Shown one piece after another: positions 1-6,285 of a stretch of DNA of 9,802 bases. Each line of letters begins with the position of its first letter. Positions within the stretch are counted from its first letter, which is position 1. Source of the stretch: an archaeon (GTDB lineage Archaea; Asgardarchaeota; Hermodarchaeia; Hermodarchaeales; Hermodarchaeaceae); contig JABXGU010000856.1 of assembly GCA_016550415.1 (NCBI GenBank), forward strand, positions 1 through 9,802. The letters are read 5' to 3'. The notes beneath the pieces are model-generated. The model saw nothing but the letters and a program-made list of their open reading frames with translations. It did no database searches and was not told where the DNA came from. The translations under genes were made by a program, and so were the position numbers.

Positions 1-786
1 CTTATGAACCTCATCAGCAAGATGTTTCAAAAAGAAGTTGTCAAAACACTTCTGCGACTCTACACCTCAGAATCCGACCAAGCTACAGCGAAACGGCTTC
101 TTGTTCCCATGAGCCCGTTTACACTAGAAATTCTCCTAGATTTGGTGGCAGCAAGTGATATACATGTTCTAATATCTAAACTCCCTGACAAATTCTTTAG
201 AAGTATCCTTGAAGAAAAACTTCCTAAATATGAAGAATCTAGAAAATTAATAGTGCTTGAACAAGCCCTTGATAAGGTTGTGCTTCAAAATCTCTACGGG
301 CAGTGCCAAAGACTCAATGGACTTGACAAACAAACAACTACTAATCTTGTTGGACTAGAAATTGACCTGGTCAATCTTATGATAATTCTTAGAAGCCAAT
401 TCTTGGGAATCCCTAGCCCAGAGGCAGGACTATTGCTTCTAGAACCAGGATATAAATTACCCTGCAGCCTTTGCCGTTCTGCAATGCAACATGAGACCTT
501 AGAACAGAGAATACGAGTCCTTAAAGAAAGCTGGTACGGATCATTAGTGAATCAAGGATGGGAAGCTTATGAACAATCGAAATCACTCCATGTTTTCGAA
601 AGAATTTTCCATAAGCATATTCAAGCAGTTAGTCAGGACATGATGCTTGGATACCCCTTCCATTTCGGAGTCGTTCTCGGCTATCTAAACCTTAAATGGT
701 ATGAAACTCTCAACCTTAAAGCCCTCTTAAACGGCAAAGCAGAAAACATAGAATCTTCTATAATTCGCCGAACTTTAATCCAGTAG
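1..786 (+). CDS. atpC: A-type ATP synthase subunit C (AC39 / V-ATPase subunit d family), 5'-partial
   Basis: This subunit sits on top of the membrane c-ring and couples it to the central stalk of the archaeal A1AO ATP synthase, on the cytoplasmic side. The visible 260 residues carry family landmarks: KYEESRKLIVLEQALDK near residues 75-91, EIDLVNLMIILR at about 118-129 (the family's E-I-D-x-x-N-L-x-x-x-L-R helix), and a C-terminal PFHFGVVLGYLNLKWYETLNL at about 218-238, which matches the usual PF.iGP.lgY...KE.E..NLr region. The family is normally about 340-350 residues and the sequence before the first ATG (position 4) is still open, so I treat the gene as continuing upstream of the window. 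It ends with TAG. Subunit C genes normally lie inside the ATP synthase operon. Here the following gene is a PIN-like protein and the rotor gene is 5.5 kb away on the other strand. Family assignment is by motif pattern and is fairly secure. Confidence 0.8.
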   Translation, partial: LMNLISKMFQKEVVKTLLRLYTSESDQATAKRLLVPMSPFTLEILLDLVAASDIHVLISKLPDKFFRSILEEKLPKYEESRKLIVLEQALDKVVLQNLYGQCQRLNGLDKQTTTNLVGLEIDLVNLMIILRSQFLGIPSPEAGLLLLEPGYKLPCSLCRSAMQHETLEQRIRVLKESWYGSLVNQGWEAYEQSKSLHVFERIFHKHIQAVSQDMMLGYPFHFGVVLGYLNLKWYETLNLKALLNGKAENIESSIIRRTLIQ

Positions 787-841
787 CATTTATTCATTCA
801 TGAAAATACAGATTTTATTGAAAATAACGTGATGTATCGAT

Positions 842-1213
842 ATGAAAAACCAGCACATTCTTTTTGATGAGAACCTTTCAATTTCGCCAAAGACCTTGAG
901 TGGGCAACTCCACAGTCTCCTTGAAAAACAAGGATGGACCTGTCATTCAGTCCACGATTTTCCTGACCTAATCGGACACGCTGATGAAAACGTCATTGCT
1001 TACGCTAAGGAAAACGGATGGGCACTCCTTACTCTTGACAAGAGGATGGCATACCTTGCTGTAAAAGAACGAGTTGATGTATACTTGGTTCTCCATGAAA
1101 AGTCCACAGACAATACCAGAGAAATTGAAGAGTTAACTGTAGTGCACATTGAACCCTTCGCAGATGTACAAGCCCAAACTAGCTTCGAGGCCAAACTGGT
1201 ATCCAACGATTAA
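842..1213 (+). CDS. DUF5615 / PIN-like domain protein (putative RNase or toxin-like)
   Basis: This is a 123-residue protein with the layout of the DUF5615 PIN-like family. It has an N-terminal FDENLS (acidic D9-E10), then SLLEKQGW about 15-20 residues later, GHADENVIAYAKENGW with D48-E49, and ALLTLDKR with D66. These acidic positions correspond to the metal-binding cluster of PIN-type nucleases. The usual second aspartate in the LDxD motif is replaced by arginine (TLDKRM), so activity is uncertain. The gene starts 55 bases after subunit C on the same strand. A weak GTGAT ribosome-binding element lies about 8 bases before the ATG. It converges with the nucleoside phosphorylase pseudogene, with 7 bases between the stop codons. 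No antitoxin-like small gene is adjacent, so a toxin-antitoxin role is not supported by context; RNA processing or an orphan toxin are alternatives. Confidence 0.7.
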   Translation: MKNQHILFDENLSISPKTLSGQLHSLLEKQGWTCHSVHDFPDLIGHADENVIAYAKENGWALLTLDKRMAYLAVKERVDVYLVLHEKSTDNTREIEELTVVHIEPFADVQAQTSFEAKLVSND

Positions 1214-1220
1214 TCCTAAA

Positions 1221-2213
1221 CTAGCTCCTACATAATTCAAGCATTGCATTAAGTCCAGTTTGTATAGCCCTTTCAACTGCAGGCCCATAATCATCCAGGA
1301 AGGTGCCAGCAGGACGATTTGCAATTATTGGACAGATAGTTCCACTTCTATAGCCCATGTGTCTTGTCAGATGAAGTAGAAGACTGGTCTCCATTTCGAA
1401 ATTAGTGACCTTCAAACCATCAACATCCAGTGTCGCTAGATGTTCCTGTAATCTTGGTACAGTTATCTTAAGACCGGGAATCTCTCTGCCTTGTGGAGCA
1501 AAAAACCCGGATGCAGTTGTGGTAATACCAACAACATGTTTTCCCTTTGCGTGCTTTTTCAGTGCAGCTACAACTTCAGGTGACGCTTTTGACACATAAG
1601 GATGAATTTTGCCTTTGAACCGTCTATCTCTAGGTGTAGCCTCGGTGATAATCCGGTATGCCTCCTGTTCAATTCTGAGACTTGTTTCATCAGCAGCAGG
1701 CTGATCATAGAACAAGCCGGTACTATCCAAGCCAAGGGCATAAGCAGAAATTGCTAATGTGCCAACATCATTTTCTTTTTGTAGCCCACCAGAAGTTCCC
1801 AATCTAATAATTGTCAGGGGTTGAGCAGAACTCCGCCTAACCCGTCTCTTAAGGTCAAATTCGTTCAACCCAAAAGCCTCAACTAATACAATCTCAACAT
1901 TATCAGTTCCAATTCATGTAACAATCACAGAAACTGGCATCCCTCGATAGGAGCCTGTACGAGTAACAAATTCTCGGTGTTGCACCCTATGTTCAATATT
2001 ATCAAAATGGGCTGCAACTTTATCAGCTCTGGCAGGATCACCGACGAGGAAGATATTTCTTGCAAGTTGATTCGGTTTTAGCCCTAAATGATAGATTCTA
2101 TTATTCACGACAATTAATTCAGAAGCTTTGACAGGTTCAGCCAATATTTTTTCCCCAATCCTATTGAGATTAGGAATTAAAAATCCATATGGGGCACATT
2201 CTACTTTTGCCAA
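1221..2213 (-). pseudogene. Nucleoside (uridine) phosphorylase, interrupted by one in-frame TGA
   Basis: This is a PNP_UDP_1-family phosphorylase, which would split a nucleoside with phosphate into free base and ribose-1-phosphate. It reads in a single frame except for a TGA at 1914-1916. Before the stop are IYHLGLKP, the phosphate-binding VGDPARADKV and HREFVTRTG. After it are IGTDN, RLGTSGGLQ and the ribose-binding NFEMETSLLL. Relatives read TGIGTDN where this gene reads T-stop-IGTDN, so a GGA to TGA change at a conserved glycine is the simplest explanation. No frameshift or other lesion is visible over about 330 codons, which implies a very recent mutation, a sequence error, or readthrough. 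The 5' end is also unclear. A TTG at 2213 directly follows an in-frame TAA and has no good ribosome-binding site. A second TTG at 2144, preceded by TTGGGGAAAA, gives a start (AEPVKASELI) closer to the family's usual N-terminus and a length of about 307 codons. An expressed C-terminal part alone (1221-1868) would lack the phosphate site. Confidence 0.8.
1914..1916 (-). other. In-frame TGA stop inside the phosphorylase gene
   Basis: The coding strand reads GTT ACA TGA ATT GGA ACT GAT AAT. Homologous phosphorylases have glycine in the TGIGTDN loop here. One base separates TGA from GGA. The flanking frame is open on both sides, so this is a point change and not an indel. Confidence 0.85.
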
Positions 2214-2273
2214 TTAGCCTATAGACGCCTAGGATGCCACCCACTGGGCAAAGCAACCACTGCAAGTTAATTT

Positions 2274-2684
2274 CTAGGAGATAAATGGGGAACCACGAGC
2301 GTAGACAGTGACCTGACCAATGATGCTGGAAGTTATGAAAAGAGAAGCATAGACTGTGACGTTGTAGGCACCAGCTGCATTGAACCATGTTGTTGCGAAA
2401 GTACCCGTTCCGCTAAATGCGATGGATTCAATTGTATTACCTAATGAATCACTAATAATAATTCCGCCTGTTAAGCCAGCGAAACTAGTAACTTCAGCTA
2501 CGACTTGCATTTGCGCCTTAGGGAAACCGATCACTACTTCATAAGTCTGACCTGCAATCATAAAGCCAGATGCATTCACCGGTGAAGACAACACCACACT
2601 AGGATAAGCTAGTCCCAAGTAGATGCCAGTCGGCACTATGACGATTAATGCCACAGCTAGAATTATCTTCATTGTTTTGTTCAT
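2274..2684 (-). CDS. Small membrane-anchored extracytoplasmic protein, hypothetical
   Basis: This 136-residue protein has no family I can name. Residues 5-27 are a hydrophobic segment after MNKTMK (signal anchor or signal peptide). The rest is rich in beta-branched and small residues with alternating patterns, such as TFATTWFNAAGAYNVTVYAS near 95-114, the kind of ending seen in secreted beta-sandwich domains. Two N-glycosylation sequons (NAS at 37, NVT at 108) fit an extracytoplasmic location in an archaeon. The ATG start has GAAGGGG about 7 bases upstream. It lies 60 bases upstream of the phosphorylase gene on the same strand and is divergent from the membrane protein at 2943, with a 258-base intergenic region. 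A cell-surface structural or binding role is inference only. Confidence 0.6.
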   Translation of the reverse strand: MNKTMKIILAVALIVIVPTGIYLGLAYPSVVLSSPVNASGFMIAGQTYEVVIGFPKAQMQVVAEVTSFAGLTGGIIISDSLGNTIESIAFSGTGTFATTWFNAAGAYNVTVYASLFITSSIIGQVTVYARGSPFIS

Positions 2685-2727
2685 AATGACCCCTTCAAAG
2701 GATTTGAATTCCCTCTTTTACGCTTCT

Positions 2728-2736
2728 CATATTTAG
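2728..2736 (-). promoter_or_regulatory. Candidate TATA element for the small surface protein gene
   Basis: On the minus strand this reads CTAAATATG, about 44 bases before the ATG at 2684. That is compatible with an archaeal TATA box roughly 25 bases before transcription start plus a short leader. It is a weak match; no transcription data. Confidence 0.25.
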
Positions 2737-2883
2737 GCGTTTACTCTGCCAGTCTAAAATTAGAATCAAGAAGCTGCCCGGTGATATTACACTGGAGGTT
2801 TTCAAAAAGCATATGATCATGTCCACATGGCAACACAAATGCCACAGACAAAACACGATGAACTATTTTCCAGATAATTGATT

Positions 2884-2896
2884 AACTATAAGTAAA
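2884..2896 (+). promoter_or_regulatory. Candidate TATA element for the polytopic membrane protein gene
   Basis: The A/T-rich ACTATAAGTAAAT lies about 47 bases before the ATG at 2943, a distance that fits an archaeal TATA box plus a leader containing the ribosome-binding site. The 258-base divergent region 2685-2942 otherwise shows nothing I can name. Confidence 0.3.
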
Positions 2897-2926
2897 TGGA
2901 TTATGTGGATTTCATAACTAAATCCT

Positions 2927-2933
2927 GAAGGAG
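2927..2933 (+). promoter_or_regulatory. Ribosome-binding site GAAGGAG
   Basis: This is a strong Shine-Dalgarno match 9 bases before ATG 2943. A nearer ATG at 2935 is only one base away from it and runs into TGA after three codons, so 2943 is chosen as the real start. Confidence 0.6.
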
Positions 2934-2942
2934 CATGAAGCA

Positions 2943-3524
2943 ATGACAACTAATGGAAACCTAAGCGAAGAAAAAGCAATGAAAAAGTTTCTACGAGGAC
3001 ATGCGAAAATGGCATTAGCAATAATCGGAGTAATCGTAGTAGCTGCCATTGTAGCAGTTCTTGTATTTCTTAAGGTTGCAGCTGATGCACAAACATTAGG
3101 GCTTGTGCCAACTACTCTTGGGCAATGGTCCGTCGGCATTTGTTTCGGATTTCTGATAACTGTGCTAATATGGGAGCTTATCTTCTTAGCAAGTTGGCTA
3201 ATACCAATACTAGCAGTAATATTCGGCTACTGGTATAGAAAATTACCAGAAGAAGAACGAAAAGAATACGGTCTATCCCCCAAACACGGAGCCGACCCCC
3301 GACGAACAGAAGGCGGCGGATTCTTCTCATTTCTAGTTGCAATCGTATGGCTAATCATAGTATGGACCACTGGTAGGTGGAACCTTGCCTTTCAAGCATG
3401 GACAATCAACGACTGGATATACTCATGGCTAGCAGCATGTCTATGGATCATAATACCCCTAGTCATCGCAGGAGCAATTTTCCTAATCTGGTGGATAAGA
3501 AAAGACACAAAATGCGAATCCTAA
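2943..3524 (+). CDS. Polytopic membrane protein, hypothetical
   Basis: This 193-residue protein has four to five membrane segments: about 23-44, 64-98 (long enough to be two helices), 127-143 and 163-185. A charged cytoplasmic-type loop, KLPEEERKEYGLSPKHG at about 100-116, is followed by a glycine turn (EGGG) before the third segment. Tryptophan is frequent in the second half (WLIIVWTTGRWN, AWTINDWIYSW). I do not recognise a catalytic motif or transporter signature, so no function is assigned. The start is fixed by the GAAGGAG site. The gene is flanked by a divergent surface-protein gene and ends in a hairpin terminator that includes its stop codon, so it appears to be a single-gene transcript. 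Confidence 0.7.
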   Translation: MTTNGNLSEEKAMKKFLRGHAKMALAIIGVIVVAAIVAVLVFLKVAADAQTLGLVPTTLGQWSVGICFGFLITVLIWELIFLASWLIPILAVIFGYWYRKLPEEERKEYGLSPKHGADPRRTEGGGFFSFLVAIVWLIIVWTTGRWNLAFQAWTINDWIYSWLAACLWIIIPLVIAGAIFLIWWIRKDTKCES

Positions 3525-3562
3525 AAGACCACTCTTGTTTTAGGATTCCCCCTCCTTTTTTT
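3516..3562 (+). terminator. Hairpin plus T-run terminator overlapping the stop codon
   Basis: GAATCCTAAAA (3516-3526) and TTTTAGGATTC (3538-3548) form a perfect 11-bp stem around an 11-base loop. A C/T-rich stretch follows, ending in seven T (3556-3562). The TAA stop (3522-3524) is inside the left arm. The layout resembles a bacterial intrinsic terminator; in archaea the T-run alone may terminate. Confidence 0.65.
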
Positions 3563-3582
3563 AAAAACAATAGTTCGCTTGA

Positions 3583-3680
3583 TTAAATCCTCATGATTAA
3601 TTTGAATACCACAGCAGCGTATAAATCGCCATACTTCAGCAAGCACCACCGGCACCATCGACTTACTAAAATCACCAACT
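3583..3680 (-). pseudogene. Decayed fragment of an ATP synthase proteolipid (subunit K/c) gene end
   Basis: This matches the last hairpin of the giant proteolipid gene. 3617-3671 aligns by eye with 6321-6376 at about 46 of 56 positions. On the minus strand it translates as FSKSMVPVVLAE, identical to the start of helix 2 of hairpin 15. Then come two one-base indels around IYTLL, and a restored frame reading VFKLIMRI followed by TAA, against FMLIMRI-stop in the real gene. Frame breaks and the lack of an upstream helix 1 show it is a non-functional relic. Upstream of about 3680 similarity fades, and I see nothing else in 3681-3809. It is evidence for an earlier, second proteolipid gene copy or a rearrangement breakpoint. 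Confidence 0.8.
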
Positions 3681-3809
3681 ATTAATCAGAAGTCCTGATA
3701 AAAAAACTAGTTGACCAGTTTAAGAACAGCGATATAGAAAAGTTAGTTCTTTCAACATAGGCGTTTGTTGTTGCTTACAACATTTTCTACGATTATCAGT
3801 TGTCGGGTA

Positions 3810-4556
3810 TTAGTCGATATTCCTAGTTTTATTATAGATTCGTCTTTGGCGAATAATGGGGTAAGCGCCCAATAGTGCAGTTGCTAAGATTCCGATTATT
3901 ATTAACCCCACTCCTGCCCAAAAGACCGTTTCCTCCTGAACTCTTAGGGGACCAAGATCTATAGAGGGCTCTTGAAGTTCTACATCGACCCATCGTTTCT
4001 CTAAGTCTTCTCCATAGGAATAGCTAATATCTAGTGCAATCCCATGACTGGCATCAAAGATACTATCAAAGGAATTATTGTTCCATTGAGCAACTGCTCG
4101 CATAGTTTCTTGGAGTAAGCACCATCCTTCTGAAGGTGGCGATACCCATGTTACTGCTCGCATACTACCAACAAAGCAGTCAGCTAGTTGTATAGCACCT
4201 GATTGGAAATTCCACAAAGTTGTCGATATTGCGTCCTCTGTGAATGATACGTTCCAACGCTCTCTTATTGTTGCGAAAATAGTCTGACCAATTTTGATGT
4301 GATAATATAATGTGATGTTCACATAAACACCCGTTGCATTCATTTCCCTCACTGTCCAGTCCAGACCCCCCTCATGGCTTTCATTCCCTTCGTATATTCT
4401 TCTTATCACGGTTCCATGATAATGAAAGGTTTGTCCAGGTGTTAGCCAACTTCTGTCGATTGGATGAGGTAAAATAACGGTAGATAAATTCAGTGTTCCC
4501 AAGCTGATGAGTCCTATGATTATCAGCCCCTTCCCAATTGTTCCCCAGTTTGGCAA
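3810..4556 (-). CDS. Bitopic surface protein with large extracytoplasmic domain, hypothetical
   Basis: This 248-residue protein has an N-terminal hydrophobic segment (about 9-29), a soluble region of about 180 residues, and a C-terminal membrane helix (about 212-232) followed by a basic tail (IRQRRIYNKTR). The middle region has N-glycosylation sequons at about 58, 73, 80, 102 and 160, which suggests it faces outside. Two cysteines (127 and 146) could form a disulfide. The sequence GQTFHYHGTV near 41-50 and repeated beta-like strands suggest a beta-rich domain, but I cannot name a family. The start is a TTG at 4556 supported by GAGGA seven bases upstream; the nearest upstream ATG is followed after two codons by TGA. 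It is read on its own, with long AT-rich sequence upstream. Confidence 0.65.
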   Translation of the reverse strand: MPNWGTIGKGLIIIGLISLGTLNLSTVILPHPIDRSWLTPGQTFHYHGTVIRRIYEGNESHEGGLDWTVREMNATGVYVNITLYYHIKIGQTIFATIRERWNVSFTEDAISTTLWNFQSGAIQLADCFVGSMRAVTWVSPPSEGWCLLQETMRAVAQWNNNSFDSIFDASHGIALDISYSYGEDLEKRWVDVELQEPSIDLGPLRVQEETVFWAGVGLIIIGILATALLGAYPIIRQRRIYNKTRNID

Positions 4557-4563
4557 CGCTATT

Positions 4564-4569
4564 TCCTCT
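4564..4569 (-). promoter_or_regulatory. Ribosome-binding site deciding a TTG start
   Basis: On the minus strand AGAGGA lies seven bases before TTG 4556. No in-frame ATG near the protein's N-terminus competes, so the TTG start is preferred. Confidence 0.5.
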
Positions 4570-4801
4570 GTTTTTCAGGTTAACATTATGAGGCTAATAT
4601 AAAATTATATGAAGAAATATTAATTTTGATTCATTTTGAAGCATTAATACAACACCCAGAATTCTGGTTCATCCATATTCAGATGTTAGAATACTCTTAT
4701 TGAACCTAAATTCAGGATTAGTTCTACTGTTCCTTAATTTTCATTCGTTTTTCTCGTATTTTCCAAAGACCTCAAAAGAACTTGGCAATAAACACACACC
4801 A

Positions 4802-4826
4802 TAAAAACAAGAAAAAACGAGAAAAT
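4802..4826 (-). terminator. Oligo-T transcription end of the LRR gene
   Basis: On the minus strand, about 50-75 bases after the LRR stop, the sequence holds three closely spaced T-runs (TTTTCTCG, TTTTTTC, TTGTTTTTA), without a hairpin. This is the usual form of archaeal terminators. Confidence 0.45.
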
Positions 4827-4847
4827 AATTCAAATCCTCATTATAAG
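4820..4847 (-). repeat. Second copy of the proteolipid gene's last codons and stop
   Basis: Twenty-four of 28 bases match 6276-6303, the end of the giant proteolipid gene plus the start of its 3' untranslated region. On the minus strand it reads L-I-M-R-I-stop in the same register, followed by AATTATTTTC against AATTGTTTTC. It lies just downstream of the LRR stop codon. It may be a relic of another proteolipid gene end or a shared 3' element. Confidence 0.55.
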
Positions 4848-4875
4848 CTGGGAAGTGCAGAGAGCGAAGCAAATT

Positions 4876-6006
4876 TCATCCATTATTTTGCCACACAATT
4901 TTGTTTCCGAAACGCCTTAGCCCCTTCGGTAATCTTACATCCTTAAACCGTGGATACGCAATCAAGTTTAAACGCCTATCAAAAATAAGCCTATCAAGCT
5001 TAGAACAGGCAACTAATGGTGAAACATCAATCTGCGCCAATCGATTACCCTCAATATTGAGGGCGTAGAGATTTATGCAATTTTGGAGAGGCGACAGGTC
5101 TAATTCTTCCAACCGATTATTTGCCAGCCAAAGTGTTCTTAATTGTGTACAGTAGGCAAGAGGAGAGAGGTCAATTCGACTCAACTGAATACTATCAAGG
5201 TACAGCCAACGCAAGTTAATACAGTGTTGCAGTGGTGTGAGGTCTATCTCCGCCAACTGATTTGCACTAAGAGAAAGACGTTTTATATTTGCACAGTGTT
5301 GCAGCGGGGTCAAATCCACCTTTCTCAACTCATTATCGGAAAGATGGAGATCGCGCAGTTTTGTGCAATGTTGTAGTGGTGTGAGGTCTACCTCGAACAA
5401 CTGATTCTTCAATAATGTGAGTTCCTGCAAGCCAAGACAATTCTGCAACGGAGAAAGATCAATTGTTTTTAGCTGATTAATTCCCAAATGTAGTTCCTTT
5501 AGATGATTGCATTGACCAAGCGGCGTAATGTCCAATTGCAGCAACTGATTCTCATAAAGAATGATTCTTTGTAGGTTCCGACATTGACTAAGGGGTGCAA
5601 AATCCAGCTCCATCAACTTATTATTTCTTAGATTAAGGTCACGCAGATCCCAGCAATTACTAAGGGGAGTAAGATCCAGCTCCTCCAGCTTATTTTTTTG
5701 AAGGTTCAGTTTCCGCAACCTGCGACAATGGCTAAGAGGAGAAAGATCCAGCTGTTTCAAAAGATTTGAGTGAAGTTCAAGCTCAACCAATTCTGAACAG
5801 GAACTCAATGGTGAAAGGTCTAACTCCGTTAATTGGTTAATACAAACCATGAGGTGCCGCAACCTTTGACAACTCTGAAGCGGCGAAAGGTCAATGTCAG
5901 TAATATCGCAGTCAAGGAGAGAAATAGTCTTAATATCTGCTGGGAACTCTAACTGTCTATGAACACCACTCTTCGTTAGGTACTGCAAGTTAATTAGTTT
6001 CTCCAT
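4876..6006 (-). CDS. Leucine-rich repeat protein with 13 regular 24-residue repeats
   Basis: This is a soluble solenoid protein, probably a protein-binding scaffold; no enzymatic domain or membrane segment is visible. From the start used here (376 residues) there is a cap of about 35 residues (EKLINLQYLTKSG...), thirteen LRRs at about 36-347 and a 29-residue tail ending WQNNG. The repeat consensus is xxLDLSPLxxCxxLxxLxLxxNxL, with a nearly invariant Pro-Leu and Cys in every copy. Start choice: an ATG at 6036 is also in frame, but the internal ATG at 6006 is preceded by AAGGGGG at a six-base spacing, and the ten extra residues (SPVRQRGIK) look unlike a domain. Such DLSPL-type LRRs are, to my knowledge, frequent in Asgard archaea; the function here is unknown. 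The gene lies downstream of the giant proteolipid gene on the same strand with a 280-base gap, so probably separate transcription. Confidence 0.85.
   Translation of the reverse strand: MEKLINLQYLTKSGVHRQLEFPADIKTISLLDCDITDIDLSPLQSCQRLRHLMVCINQLTELDLSPLSSCSELVELELHSNLLKQLDLSPLSHCRRLRKLNLQKNKLEELDLTPLSNCWDLRDLNLRNNKLMELDFAPLSQCRNLQRIILYENQLLQLDITPLGQCNHLKELHLGINQLKTIDLSPLQNCLGLQELTLLKNQLFEVDLTPLQHCTKLRDLHLSDNELRKVDLTPLQHCANIKRLSLSANQLAEIDLTPLQHCINLRWLYLDSIQLSRIDLSPLAYCTQLRTLWLANNRLEELDLSPLQNCINLYALNIEGNRLAQIDVSPLVACSKLDRLIFDRRLNLIAYPRFKDVRLPKGLRRFGNKIVWQNNG
4966..5901 (-). repeat. LRR array, 13 units of 72 bases
   Basis: Thirteen coding units with a period of exactly 24 codons and no insertions. 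Units 8-10 share PLQHC and are the most alike, pointing to the most recent internal duplication there. The last unit is degenerate (DRLIFDRRLN). The periodicity is protein-driven; the DNA copies have diverged. Confidence 0.85.
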
Positions 6007-6239
6007 CTTTATCCCCCTTTGCCGCACTGGGGACATTCAGCCCTAAGAACACCGTTATCATCTGTTTCAACGTCGATAATGATGCCCTCAATTAAGGTTA
6101 CAATGATTGATTGGGTATATCCACCAATTCCCTCTGAAATCATCATTCCTATCACTAATGGTCAATCCGCCAATCCTGTATACAATGATACATGGTGAAG
6201 TAATCTTATTTATTATGCGAATACAAGTCCTAAAACCTC

Positions 6240-6281
6240 ATAAAAACTCCAAAAACTTGCATCACACAGGACAAAAGAAAA
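6240..6281 (-). terminator. Oligo-T region after the giant proteolipid gene
   Basis: Within 50 bases after the TGA stop the minus strand contains TTGTTTTCTTTTG, AAGTTTTTGG and AGTTTTTATG. These repeated T-runs, without a strong stem, fit archaeal oligo-U termination. The rest of the 6037-6239 spacer shows nothing else I can support. Confidence 0.4.
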
Positions 6282-6285
6282 CAAT

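Larger units (their letters stand above)
4557..4875. other. AT-rich intergenic stretch between two minus-strand genes
   Basis: There is no coding sequence I can support in these 319 bases. At the left edge is the TTG-start ribosome-binding site and, farther out (about 4595-4615), A/T-rich sequence (ATATAAAATTATAT) that could hold a TATA element for the gene ending at 3810. At the right edge are the oligo-T tract and the proteolipid-tail-like sequence downstream of the LRR gene. The centre shows nothing I can name. Confidence 0.5.

Noticed and set aside
842..1213. A toxin-antitoxin pair
   Set aside because: The PIN-like protein is alone: the preceding gene is an ATP synthase subunit and no small antitoxin-like frame is next to it.
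1133..1324. Minus-strand 63-codon frame over the junction of the PIN-like and phosphorylase genes
   Set aside because: It overlaps two well-supported convergent genes and resembles nothing; it is a shadow frame.
1914..1916. A genetic code in which UGA means glycine (as in SR1 and Gracilibacteria)
   Set aside because: The glycine-rich 1135-residue rotor protein and all other genes contain no in-frame TGA, so a recoded UGA is not used in this genome.
1914..1916. Selenocysteine at the in-frame TGA
   Set aside because: The family has glycine here, not cysteine, and I see no selenocysteine insertion hairpin behind the gene; it is kept only as something to check.
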